Below are positions 23,635 to 32,296 of a stretch of 64,000 nucleotides of DNA, piece by piece. Position numbers and translations under genes: made by a program. A model generated the notes under the pieces. That model saw only the letters and a program-made list of their open reading frames with translations, was not told where the DNA came from and ran no database searches. Source of the DNA: Photobacterium obscurum (GTDB lineage Bacteria > Pseudomonadota > Gammaproteobacteria > Enterobacterales > Vibrionaceae); assembly GCF_026191635.1 (NCBI RefSeq), contig NZ_JAKRRW010000006.1, positions 1 to 64,000 on the forward strand, given 5' to 3'. The stretch's first letter is position 1; each line of letters begins with the position of its first letter.

Positions 23635-26244
23635 GTGATTAAGTTTTTGAATTTGCTTGATAAAAAACTAGAGCTAGCTTGTGAGGATTCTGACTTTACA
23701 TTTTTCTTCAATTTGCTGGTCGTAGGCGAAGCTATTACAAAACTATCAACTTTAATTGTAGTCAGTAATGTATCTCCTTCCGTCGATCGTCATCAATATA
23801 GAATCCTACATGGTATTGTCCGCGCAAATGGTATTGGAGAATGGAGTAAAGCAATCGATGATTTACTTGTTGGACCTGCCTCTCAATACCTTTATCCTGA
23901 ATTTCGACCATACCAAACTGAACTAACCAAAAAAGTTTCTAGTTCTGAATGGCAAGCTCAAGCTGTTGATAGTTTAATTAGTGCAATGACTACACTTGGT
24001 CTTGAAGCGTCTTCACCTTCAACAAAAAAAGACTTAAAATCGTGGTTTAAACTATTTACTGAATTACGAAATAAGACTCGTGGGCATGGTGCCATAACTA
24101 GTAATGAAAAGACATCTGATGCAGCTTACCATCTGGCAAATAGTATTAACTTAATTAAAAGTAATTCATCACTATTTAAAATTGAATCCGCTTATATAAA
24201 GAGAAATTTAAGTGGTAAATATCGAGTTAGTGATTTAGGTAATGGTACTGAAAACTTCGAACCACTAAAAAACAAAAAAACATATTCCCTATCTGACGGT
24301 TTATATGTTTTTATAGGTGATTTCAGGAAAATACCTTTAATAATAAGTGATTCTGAGCTTAATGACTTTTATATAGCTAATGGAAGTTTTTCTAGTAGTA
24401 AATATGAGCTTCTATCATATTATTCAGATAATAAGAAAAATAATAAGTCAGCTGAATATTTAGCACCAACAGGAAATCTTCCACCAAGTGAATCGGAAGG
24501 GCTTGGCGAACTCATAGCGAAAGGTAATTGCTTTACCAATGTTCCAACGTTAAACTATCAATATATTCAAAGGCAAGAGTTAGAGGACCAGCTTTATAAT
24601 TTGCTTCTTGATGATAGAAGAACGATAGTAACTTTACTTGGTCGAGGTGGTATTGGAAAAACATCACTTGCGCTCAAAGTTATACCTAGACTCTACTCTG
24701 AACAGAGATTTGATTCCATAGTATGGTTTAGCTCTCGTGATATTGACTTAAAAGAAGGAGGGGCAAAATTAGTTTCTGCAAATGTTGTCAGCAACAAAGA
24801 TATTGCTAAATATTACTGTAAGTTAGTTTTATCGAATGAAGAGTACAAGAAAAAAGGCTATGATTATATAAAATATTTTCAAGAGCAACTAACTGAAAGT
24901 GATATTGGGTCATGTTTATATATCTTTGATAACTTTGAAACTACAGAAAGTCCTATTGAAGTTTTTAAGTGGGTGGATACCTATATAAGAAATCCAAATA
25001 AAGTTCTTATCACAACACGTTTGAGGGAGTTTATTGGTGATTACCCTTTAAATGTTTATGGTATGACAAAAAATGAATCTTATGAACTTATAGAACTTAC
25101 TTCTGAAGGGTTGGGAGTTAAATGTTACCTAACAGAAAAATTAAAAGAACAAATTTTTTCTGTTTCAGGCGGACACCCGTACATTATAAAAATTATGCTG
25201 GGAGAGCTTTCAAATAAGGGTATGAAAGGAGCGCTTCCTAAAATTGTAGCTGGTAATGAAGAGGTATTAACTGCCCTGTTTGAAAGAACTTACGCAGCAC
25301 TAAATCCTTGTACGCAGAGAATTTTCTTGACTCTTTCTTCATGGAATTCAGCAATCCCTCGATTAGCGTTAGAAGCTGTGATGATGGCATCGATTGATAA
25401 TTCTCATGATGTGGAAGATGCTATTGATACCCTCATTCAATACTCTTTGGCTGAAGAGCATAAGTCTAAATTAGATAATCAATACTTTATTGTTTTACCG
25501 TATACTGCGCTAGCATTTGGTCAAAAGAAAGTTCGTGTAAGCCCTCTGAAAAATATAATATCTTCAGATGTGAAAACGCTTCAAAGATTTGGTGTCACCA
25601 AGATAGAAAATGATCTTGCAATTTTATCACAACATATATCTAAGTTCTTATCTAGCCTAGACAATCATGAAAAGGACTTTAAACAACATAAAGATATTAT
25701 AGAATGTATTGCATATTCTTATCATGATGCTTGGTTAATGGCTTCCGAATGGCTGGAAGAGTCTAATTCAAAATCTCTATTAGAAGAAGCTAAGCGATAC
25801 CTTTTACTATTTTTGGAAACTGAGGCTGAAGAAGAAAAGAAAGTTACTGCCTGGTATCAGTTGGCCAGTATTGCTCGAAAATTAAAACTCCCATTTGATG
25901 AAATTCATGCTCTTACAGAGGCATCACAATATTCAATTGTTGAGTTCAGCGAGCTTTCTAACTTAGTTAATACTGTTAACCATCTTCTTAACAAACCTGA
26001 GTTTGTTATTGATGATCATGACGTTAAAAACGAGTTACTCAGTAAGTTATACGATACAGTACTTAAACGTAAGTCTGAAGGTGATGCAGTTGATTGTTCT
26101 AGGCTAGCATGGCTTGCATTACACTTAGATAAGAAAAATGATGCTGAAGATTTGGTTACACTAGGGTTAAAAATTGATAGATTTAATACATATTGCCTTA
26201 AACTCAATGAAAAACTGAGTAAGATATCATCAACTATTATCTGA
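23635..26244 (+). CDS. STAND (NB-ARC-like) NTPase, possible HEPN-fused defence protein
   Basis: The 869-residue protein has three parts. Residues about 1-190 are helical and include ELRNKTRGHGA (143-153), an R-x5-H spacing (Arg145, His151) with Asn after the Arg, which fits HEPN ribonuclease domains. A linker region follows to about 300. The NTPase core has P-loop GRGGIGKTS (336-344), Walker B LYIFDNFE (428-435) and VLITTRLREF (457-466, the NB-ARC TTR motif), then a winged-helix region. The C-terminal 300 residues are helical, suiting a sensor array. The GTG start has 'aaaagga' upstream. It is strongly AT-rich compared with the island backbone, a sign of separate acquisition. An anti-phage, abortive-infection role is inferred from architecture and island location. 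Confidence 0.7.
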   Translation: MIKFLNLLDKKLELACEDSDFTFFFNLLVVGEAITKLSTLIVVSNVSPSVDRHQYRILHGIVRANGIGEWSKAIDDLLVGPASQYLYPEFRPYQTELTKKVSSSEWQAQAVDSLISAMTTLGLEASSPSTKKDLKSWFKLFTELRNKTRGHGAITSNEKTSDAAYHLANSINLIKSNSSLFKIESAYIKRNLSGKYRVSDLGNGTENFEPLKNKKTYSLSDGLYVFIGDFRKIPLIISDSELNDFYIANGSFSSSKYELLSYYSDNKKNNKSAEYLAPTGNLPPSESEGLGELIAKGNCFTNVPTLNYQYIQRQELEDQLYNLLLDDRRTIVTLLGRGGIGKTSLALKVIPRLYSEQRFDSIVWFSSRDIDLKEGGAKLVSANVVSNKDIAKYYCKLVLSNEEYKKKGYDYIKYFQEQLTESDIGSCLYIFDNFETTESPIEVFKWVDTYIRNPNKVLITTRLREFIGDYPLNVYGMTKNESYELIELTSEGLGVKCYLTEKLKEQIFSVSGGHPYIIKIMLGELSNKGMKGALPKIVAGNEEVLTALFERTYAALNPCTQRIFLTLSSWNSAIPRLALEAVMMASIDNSHDVEDAIDTLIQYSLAEEHKSKLDNQYFIVLPYTALAFGQKKVRVSPLKNIISSDVKTLQRFGVTKIENDLAILSQHISKFLSSLDNHEKDFKQHKDIIECIAYSYHDAWLMASEWLEESNSKSLLEEAKRYLLLFLETEAEEEKKVTAWYQLASIARKLKLPFDEIHALTEASQYSIVEFSELSNLVNTVNHLLNKPEFVIDDHDVKNELLSKLYDTVLKRKSEGDAVDCSRLAWLALHLDKKNDAEDLVTLGLKIDRFNTYCLKLNEKLSKISSTII

Positions 26245-26317
26245 TAGAGAATGGATAATAGTATGCCATTATTTTTTAAGGTAAGCGCCTATTTCTCCCT
26301 GTATTAGCTAACCATTT

Positions 26318-26348
26318 GATATAGCTCCATTATCAACGGAGCTATATC
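26318..26348. repeat. Perfect 11-bp inverted repeat
   Basis: gatatagctcc and ggagctatatc flank a 9-nt loop, 74 bp after the STAND gene. It may serve as a terminator although no T-run follows, or be a leftover insertion-sequence structure. Confidence 0.5.
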
Positions 26349-26437
26349 GTGACTCGCTTCAACTATGGCAGGAACATCTGCAATGATAGCGGTCAGCTAG
26401 GCGTGTAGACAGTGGGGGCTAACTTGAAAGGTACGCC

Positions 26438-26584
26438 GATAAGCCAAGTAGGGCAAATACCGGTGCAACCTTGTTCAGTATCATGCTCTGCTGCCGGGCC
26501 AAGGGAGTGGAGCTTTATGCCTACCTGTGTTAGGTGCAGACAGAACTCCCACAGCGAGAAGCTCATTTGGCGGATACTGATGGA
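26438..26584 (+). pseudogene. IS66-family TnpC C-terminal remnant
   Basis: Read in the frame starting at 26438, the translation contains 'NTGATLFSI', 'AKGVELYAYLC', a TAG stop and 'VQTELPQREAH'. This matches the C-terminal block of IS66 transposases (pattern 'ANLYSL..AKANGLEPYAYLR..LTELP'). Only about 48 codons remain, with an internal stop, so it is dead. Confidence 0.65.
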
Positions 26585-26601
26585 TGATACAAATTGGTAG
26601 A

Positions 26602-26820
26602 GCCAAGCATAAAATCAGTTACTGTAAGCAATACAACTGGGCGCTTGTTGCGCGTGGTTTACTCTCCGTTTTGCTTGATGAACAAACCATCAATAGCTGA
26701 AATTGTACCGAATATTCTAGCGCTCGAGATCGCGGTTTCCAATACACTGATATAACTATCGAAACTGCTTTGATGGTGAATAACGTATTTACTATTCCAT
26801 TTCTTTGTGGTCATGTTTAT
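26602..26820 (+). pseudogene. IS5-family transposase N-terminal remnant
   Basis: The frame from 26602 gives 'AKHKISYCKQYNWALVARG', then 'LLDEQTI', an in-frame TGA at about 26698, then 'RDRGFQYTDITIETALMV'. These correspond to the N-terminal pattern of IS5-group transposases ('KHKITNW.QYN.ALV.RG', 'RGRGFQYSD.AIETALM'). The fragment stops after about 70 codons, without the DDE domain. Confidence 0.75.
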
Positions 26821-27301
26821 CCAAATAGCACGTCTCCTCGTTATGGAAAGAGACAGTTTTATCTAAGTTGTAATTCACAGTGAATACAATACGTTTCAAT
26901 TTAGTCTGTTAAGATATATCTAGAGTGTGATCTTCATCATGTTCCCGCGAAGTGTATTTTATCATTTCATTAACATTGCAACGTGTTGATAAATATTATA
27001 ATAAATAGTATGAAGGCTTAATTTAGGTAAATGTTGGGCTTTTGTTAATCATTCTACTGAATGATCACGTAAAGTTCAATACACCATTTCATTAACATTT
27101 TCCTTTTTGTAATTCATTGAATGTCCGTGTAAATTCAGCGCTGCTTGTGAGTACGTGAAAACATTTAACATCTCTAAGGTGTCAAAATTAACCTTTAATT
27201 ATGACAAAATTAAAGAATTAATATGACAAATAATAAAGGTGTTTTATTTTACATTTATGTGACATTTGATTGTGGCTTATAGTCGTAAATGAGTAGCTAG
27301 A
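26821..27301. other. Gene-free AT-rich stretch with a 15-bp direct repeat
   Basis: The 481 bp hold no gene. The 15-mer 'catttcattaacatt' occurs at 26963-26977 and 27085-27099, each in a similar AT-rich context ('gaatg..cgtgtaaa' type sequence follows), 122 bp apart. These may be regulatory or decayed repeats. The promoter of the terminal gene lies at the right edge. Confidence 0.45.
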
Positions 27302-28126
27302 ATGAAGAAACAAACCTTGTTGCTAGGTGGCACTGAGTTACCAGTATATATGTTAGAAAATGGAGAATATCGTTGGTCTATGCGCCAGGCGAGTTTAGCC
27401 GTTGGTTACAATGAGGGTTGGCTTGCAGATACAACAAGATCAGCCAAAGGTGTGTTAACAAAATTAAGAGCATATGGTTTTATAGGTAACATACAAAGCT
27501 ATCGAAGTGGCAGTGTAGAGAGTCACTTGATTAAGACTGAAGACCTTATGGCCATGGTATGTTATGCGGCATTCATTGGCGAAAGAAAACCTGCTATAGC
27601 ATTGTTGGCTGCATCAATGCACGAAACATTTGAACGAAGAGCCGACCGTGAATTTGGTGTAGTAAGAGATGAAGATGAGCGAGCTTTAAAATTTGAATTG
27701 CGCTTTGCGTCAATACTTCTTAACAAAGAACTAAAAATGGCTATCTCTATTTGGATAGATGATGCAAAGCATAATGGAACTTATGATGGGTATTTAAAAT
27801 TAAATAAAATTAGGGGGGGAGAGCGAGGTGTATATGCTTCTGCATTAGGGCAAATTTATCAACGCGCATTCGCTATGAAGAAGGCTGAAATTAACCACCT
27901 TTTAGGAGCTAAGTCACATAAAACGCCTAAAGACATTTTAGATACGTTGCATTTAAGACGAGTTGCAAATATCGAAGAAATGGCAAATCATCGGATTCTA
28001 AATAAGGGAGATTCGCCTCTTCAAGCTATTAATAATGTGGCAGATTTTATGGGATTAATCCCAGAAAATCCTAGAGGGGGAGATCGGATTACATCTGATG
28101 AAATTCGACGATTTATGAAAAAATGA
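27302..28126 (+). CDS. Unrecognised island-terminal protein
   Basis: The 274-residue protein has no motif that I can assign. The N-terminal part (LPVYMLENGEYRWSMRQASLAVGY in part) vaguely resembles the start of phage Bro-N/antirepressor-type domains. The middle is helical with many Arg, Lys and Glu residues ('RRADREFGVVRDEDERALKFE' in part), and the C-terminus is basic (RFMKK). It is the last gene before the right end of the element, preceded by IS debris, and it is AT-rich like the STAND gene. A DNA-binding function is possible but not supported by a specific motif. Confidence 0.6.
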   Translation: MKKQTLLLGGTELPVYMLENGEYRWSMRQASLAVGYNEGWLADTTRSAKGVLTKLRAYGFIGNIQSYRSGSVESHLIKTEDLMAMVCYAAFIGERKPAIALLAASMHETFERRADREFGVVRDEDERALKFELRFASILLNKELKMAISIWIDDAKHNGTYDGYLKLNKIRGGERGVYASALGQIYQRAFAMKKAEINHLLGAKSHKTPKDILDTLHLRRVANIEEMANHRILNKGDSPLQAINNVADFMGLIPENPRGGDRITSDEIRRFMKK

Positions 28127-28330
28127 ATAAAACTAGGAGAATAATTGCTTTCTTAAACCGGAAAGTGTTTATTTAAGTCGAGGGGCCAATTTCAACCATC
28201 TATAATCGAGTTGAGAGTCTTTTCTTTTAACGTAGTTGACTCTGATTTGAGTGACTATTTAACTAATTATATGAGTAGAATAAAAAGCGCAAAGGAAAGA
28301 TATCATATCTTTTGCTCTAAAATGAGACAC

Positions 28331-28455
28331 TACATTGACTTGGTATGTGATTTTCACTAGAGTCAATTGTATAACACAATTGTTAATCATGCTTGACTTG
28401 CACACTGTTACGCATTGATTTTAAACGGTTTATTTTTATTTCATGTCGCGGAGTC
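28331..28455. mobile_element. Right-end region of the tRNA-Ser element
   Basis: These 125 bp before attR are related to positions 1-126, with conserved blocks and point differences. Conservation of this non-coding end between two elements suggests it is functional, for example as recombinase or excisionase arm-binding sites. Confidence 0.65.
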
Positions 28456-28482
28456 AGGGTTCAAATCCCTATCTCTCCGCCA
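28456..28482 (+). repeat. attR, 27-bp copy of the tRNA-Ser 3' end
   Basis: This is identical to 18501-18527 (attL, inside tRNA-Ser) and to 127-153. It marks the right boundary of the integrated element. Confidence 0.9.
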
Positions 28483-28492
28483 TTTTCAAGAA

Positions 28493-28521
28493 AACCGCTA
28501 ATTGCTTAGCGGTTTTTTTTT
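28493..28521 (+). terminator. Rho-independent terminator beyond attR
   Basis: aaccgcta/tagcggtt arms with a 6-nt loop are followed by a T-run. In an unintegrated chromosome this would be the native terminator of the tRNA-Ser gene. Confidence 0.85.
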
Positions 28522-28784
28522 GCCTGAGCTTTATGGATAAGCGAAGAGGCAGCACCATAAACTGCGACCCTATCGAAGCCCACTTATGATATCGGTTGAG
28601 TTATTTTCCGCATAAACATAGGTTCTGGTAATTTGTCCTTGCCAGAAATTACGCCCGCCTGCATTACGACTCTGGTGAGAATTCGAACCAGCATTAAGCT
28701 AACCCACTCCCCCTAATATTCCGTTGTTTGCTGCTGATGATATGGATTACGGCTCGCTCGGTATGACAGGCTCAGCAGAAGTCG
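28522..28784. other. Intergenic stretch beyond the island, nothing assigned
   Basis: No gene is convincing. A short frame near 28735-28800 ('DDMDYGSLGMTGSAEV') overlaps the next small gene in another phase and may be a decayed coding fragment. Confidence 0.4.
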
Positions 28785-28967
28785 ATGGAAGAGATTATGC
28801 TAAAGCATATGGAAGACTTCAGCGATCCAATACTTGAGTTGTTTGCCAAGCGCAAAGACGCAGATTTTTTGGAAAGCCGTATGGAAGAGCTTCAAAATGA
28901 AGCTAAGCAGAAGAAGGTACACCGCCAGCTTAGCGGGGCTAAGAAGGGCCACTTAAGAGGCGATTGA
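28785..28967 (+). CDS. Small hypothetical protein
   Basis: The 60-residue product is helical and highly charged (many Glu, Lys and Arg; KHMEDFSDPILELFAKRKDA in part, then a basic C-terminus KVHRQLSGAKKGHLRGD). I do not recognise the family. No strong ribosome-binding site precedes the ATG. It could be a fragment of a once larger gene adjoining the island boundary. Confidence 0.35.
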   Translation: MEEIMLKHMEDFSDPILELFAKRKDADFLESRMEELQNEAKQKKVHRQLSGAKKGHLRGD

Positions 28968-29049
28968 GCCGTTCCGAATAAAGAGAGGAATACGGTAGCA
29001 GCGAAAGCTGTTGCCGAAATGCACTCTAATTTAATCTGGGATCTTGAAA

Positions 29050-30516
29050 ATGAAAAAGATTATTCTGCCTCTTATATTGTTAAATACAGCTATAGCTCAT
29101 GCCGAAGAAACAAGGATGGCACCGTTAGATGAGAGTAAACCCAATATTGTCGTGATTTACTCCGATGATCAGGGCTGGGGAGATGTGGGTTACCATGGTT
29201 ATGATGATATTCGCACTCCGAATATCGATAAACTTGCCGCACAAGGTACCCAGTTTTCTCAAGCCTATGTCTCTGCATCAGTTTGCGGCCCATCTCGAGC
29301 CGGTTTGATTACAGGTGTCTATCAGCAGCGGTTTGGCTATTACAGTAACGGGAATGGGGCGTCAATTCCAAGGTCTCAGCCGACATTTTTAGAAATGATG
29401 AAATCCCAGGGATATACAACGGGTGTGGTCGGTAAATGGCATTTAGGCAGTAAGCGCGGGCACCCGGTTAATCGCGGGGCGGATTTTTATTATGGCTTCC
29501 TTAATGGCTTTCATGATTATGACAGGTCTGATACCAAAGAAGGCGGCAAACCAGGGCAATCGCCAATCTACCGTAATTTTAAGGTAGAGCCCCCGATTCA
29601 AAAAAACGATGGCTACCTGACGGAAATGTTTACCAACGAAGCGGTTGACTTTATCGAGCGCTCGGCAGAAAAGCCTTTTATTCTTTATCTTGCCTATAAT
29701 GCGGTCCATCACCCATGGGGCGTGCCAGAAAGATACTTGGAACGCTTAAAGGATTTGGATGCAGGCGAAGAAAGAAAGCTATTTGCCGGTATGTTACTTG
29801 CCATGGATGATGGTGTCGGCGCTGTTATGGATACACTCAAAAATCAAGGACTGGACGAAAACACCTTGGTTTTCTTTATGAGTGATAATGGAAGCCCTCG
29901 TGAACAAGGTTTAAAGAAACCAAAGATAAAGCAGCGAGATCAGACGGTGATGTCGAGCCCAGGGCCGTTTAATGGGTTTAAAGGCGATACTTATGAAGGG
30001 GGAATTCGGGTTCCGTTTGTTATGAGGTGGCCTAATAAGATCCCCCAGGGGCTTATATACGATAAGCCCGTTATTAACTTAGATATTGCCGCCACAATGC
30101 TGGCGAGAACTGGTGTTACCACGACATCCGAAGGATTTGCTTTCGACGGTGTTGATCTATTGCCTTACATCACAGGTAAAACAGACAAAGAACCTCATCA
30201 GACATTGTATTGGCGTCGAGATGATGATTACGCTATTCGCCGTGGCAATTGGAAACTAACCTGGAATGACCAAAGTGGTCCGCAAACCATTCGTTTATTC
30301 AATCTTGATAAAGACCCCGGCGAATACGAGGATGTGAGCGGCCTTTACCCCGAGGTTGCACAAGACTTGCAGAACCAGTTTGATGCCTGGGATAGCAAGT
30401 TGCCGCCCAATTCTAATGGACGTACGGTAAGAAATCGTAATGAGGATTACCAAAAGGGAAGCCGGGTTGATGTGAGGAAGTTTAATGCCGAAGTACGTGC
30501 TAGAGAGTCCAAATAA
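29050..30516 (+). CDS. Secreted sulfatase (formylglycine-dependent)
   Basis: The 488-residue protein has a cleavable signal peptide (MKKIILPLILLNTAIAHA) and the alkaline-phosphatase-fold sulfatase core. NIVVIYSDDQGWGDVG carries the metal-binding Asp pair, and CGPSRAG holds the C-x-P-S-R motif whose Cys (about 79) must be oxidised to formylglycine. Downstream are VGKWHLG and 'FFMSDNGSP', supplying further active-site residues. It resembles arylsulfatase/N-acetylgalactosamine-sulfatase types acting on algal or animal polysaccharide sulfate esters. It acts in the periplasm or outside. No maturation enzyme (FGE or anSME) is in this window. The start at 29050 is preferred over TTG at 29044. Confidence 0.9.
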   Translation: MKKIILPLILLNTAIAHAEETRMAPLDESKPNIVVIYSDDQGWGDVGYHGYDDIRTPNIDKLAAQGTQFSQAYVSASVCGPSRAGLITGVYQQRFGYYSNGNGASIPRSQPTFLEMMKSQGYTTGVVGKWHLGSKRGHPVNRGADFYYGFLNGFHDYDRSDTKEGGKPGQSPIYRNFKVEPPIQKNDGYLTEMFTNEAVDFIERSAEKPFILYLAYNAVHHPWGVPERYLERLKDLDAGEERKLFAGMLLAMDDGVGAVMDTLKNQGLDENTLVFFMSDNGSPREQGLKKPKIKQRDQTVMSSPGPFNGFKGDTYEGGIRVPFVMRWPNKIPQGLIYDKPVINLDIAATMLARTGVTTTSEGFAFDGVDLLPYITGKTDKEPHQTLYWRRDDDYAIRRGNWKLTWNDQSGPQTIRLFNLDKDPGEYEDVSGLYPEVAQDLQNQFDAWDSKLPPNSNGRTVRNRNEDYQKGSRVDVRKFNAEVRARESK

Positions 30517-30572
30517 AGCGACAATAAATATATAGAGCAAATAATTAGCTAGAGTTTTGATATATAAATCAA

Positions 30573-30597
30573 AAGAGGGCAGAAACGCCCTCTTGAT
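30573..30597. terminator. Bidirectional terminator between sulfatase and BCCT transporter
   Basis: The 8-bp arms aagagggc/gccctctt with loop agaaac lie between convergent genes, with A residues on the left and T on the right. Confidence 0.7.
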
Positions 30598-30663
30598 TAC
30601 AAAGTAAGAATTCTCTTACATTTACCCTCAATTTTGTGTTCAGCTTACGATGAAGCGGTCAAA

Positions 30664-32271
30664 CTAACTTTCACTTGTTGATGCTGAAAGATAAACAGTG
30701 TCTTCACTATCACGGATTATACTTTCGTCGCGCTCTGTTGCTTTGTTAGCAGGGGTGATTTCTGCCTCACCACCAAAGTCTTCTTTTAGCCATTTGTTGA
30801 AGCCGTAAAGCATGATGAAAATGACAATCATCAGTGGTAGTGAGGTCACAATTGCCAGCGTCTGCACGGTATTTAGCGGCGCATCGATGAACATCATCGT
30901 GAGCGGTACGGCTGCAAGAATTACACACCAGAACAGGCGTAATGCTGTCGGCGGGTTGGCATTCTCATCTAGTTGGTTGGCTGCGGTTGCTGCCAACGTG
31001 AAAGAAGCCGAATCAAGTGTGGTTGCCAGGAACAAGGTAGACATCACAGCAAAGATAATGATGAACAGCGAGCTTGCCGGTAGCGTGTTAAGCACCGCGA
31101 TAACCGTGGCTGAGCCGCCGTTTTCAGTGATTGAACGGGTAACATCAACGATTTCGCTAAGGTGAACATCCATGCTGAAGCTGCCCAAAACACCGAAGAA
31201 GATGAAACAACCCGCACTGCCGCCAATAACCATGCTGCCGATCACTTCTTTGAGTTTGCGGCCTTTAGATACCTTGGTAACAAACAGCGCCATGAACGGT
31301 ACATAGGTCATCCAATATGCCCAGTAGAATACTGTCCATGAGGTTGGGAACGAACCCCCTTCGACTGGATCAGTCCATAGGCTCATGCGGATGAAGTTCT
31401 GTAGCATCAGGCCGTAACCATTGGTCATCTGGTTAATGATGAAAGAGGTTGGGCCCACGATAAGAATAAGCAGAACAAAAATCACTGCCAGCTTGGTGTT
31501 CATATCGCTGAGTTTCGCCATGCCTTTTTCAATGCCGACATAAGAGCTGACAGAGAATAGCGCCGTGATGAATAGCATCAGGCCAACGTTCATGGCAAAG
31601 CTGTTTTCAACACCGAGCAAATAGGCAATGCCTTCTGTCACCATAGGTACACTCAGACCCAGGGTGATCCCCATTGCACCGACACAGCTGAAGATAAAAA
31701 TGGTATCAATAACCTTGCCGATAACCGGGTTGTAGAAGCGACCCATGATGCTTTCACATACCGCACTGAGCTTAAGCTGCGGGTTTTTCTTCACATGGAA
31801 AGAGTAAGCAACCGGTAGCGAGGCAATACAGTACAGCGACCAGGCGGAAATTCCCCAGTGGAACATGTTATAGCTGGTGGCCCATTCTGCAGCCATTGGC
31901 GAGTAAGGCTCTACGTCAAAAGGGGGTGACATGTAGTAGTAACCCCACTCGACAAACGCCCAATATACGGTTGCCGAGCCCAGTCCGGCACAGACCATCA
32001 TCGCCAGGTAGGTAAACTGGGAGTATTCTGGCTTGTCGTCGCCAAGCTTGATTTCGCCATATTTGCCGAAGGCAATTTTGGCGAGGAAAATGACGCTAAA
32101 GAAGCCAAAGAAAAGGAAAACCTCACCAAACTGGTTTGTCAGGGTACTGAATAACTGGCTGGCTATCGCATTTCCTTGTTCAGGAAAAAGTGTCAGGCCA
32201 ATAACAACAAAGAGAATAACCGACAGGCTTATTGCCATTAACGGTTTGTCTATTTTACGTTCACTGTTCAT
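30664..32271 (-). CDS. BCCT-family transporter
   Basis: The 535-residue protein has twelve predicted membrane segments and the BCCT pattern: 'MVCAGLGSATVYWAFVEWGYYY' early and 'MFHWGISAWSLYCIASLPVAYSFH' with the conserved Trp-rich helix, then 'FYWAYWMTYVPFMALFV'. Family members import quaternary or sulfonium compounds (betaine, choline, carnitine, DMSP), usually by Na+ or H+ symport. It is the last gene of a four-gene minus-strand operon, 25 bp after the enolase-superfamily gene, so it probably imports the substrate of the UxaA-type dehydratase and enolase. The compound is not evident. Confidence 0.9.
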   Translation of the reverse strand: MNSERKIDKPLMAISLSVILFVVIGLTLFPEQGNAIASQLFSTLTNQFGEVFLFFGFFSVIFLAKIAFGKYGEIKLGDDKPEYSQFTYLAMMVCAGLGSATVYWAFVEWGYYYMSPPFDVEPYSPMAAEWATSYNMFHWGISAWSLYCIASLPVAYSFHVKKNPQLKLSAVCESIMGRFYNPVIGKVIDTIFIFSCVGAMGITLGLSVPMVTEGIAYLLGVENSFAMNVGLMLFITALFSVSSYVGIEKGMAKLSDMNTKLAVIFVLLILIVGPTSFIINQMTNGYGLMLQNFIRMSLWTDPVEGGSFPTSWTVFYWAYWMTYVPFMALFVTKVSKGRKLKEVIGSMVIGGSAGCFIFFGVLGSFSMDVHLSEIVDVTRSITENGGSATVIAVLNTLPASSLFIIIFAVMSTLFLATTLDSASFTLAATAANQLDENANPPTALRLFWCVILAAVPLTMMFIDAPLNTVQTLAIVTSLPLMIVIFIMLYGFNKWLKEDFGGEAEITPANKATERDESIIRDSEDTVYLSASTSES

Positions 32272-32296
32272 AACTAAAAATCCTTCTACACGTTTC

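Larger units (their letters stand above)
18501..28482. mobile_element. Integrative element (about 10 kb) in tRNA-Ser
   Basis: The element is bounded by identical 27-bp repeats of the tRNA-Ser 3' end: attL at 18501-18527 inside the intact gene and attR at 28456-28482. The first gene inside attL is a tyrosine recombinase, followed by a second recombinase, a MobV-like relaxase and small genes, then cargo (STAND NTPase, IS remnants, unknown gene). The AT content rises sharply in the cargo. No conjugation or phage structural genes are present, so it may be a genomic island or a mobilisable element that needs a helper. Its right end is related to positions 1-153. Confidence 0.85.

Noticed and set aside
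28735-28800. Separate small gene overlapping the start of the 60-residue protein
   Set aside because: Short, without start signal, and in a different phase from the better frame; insufficient evidence.
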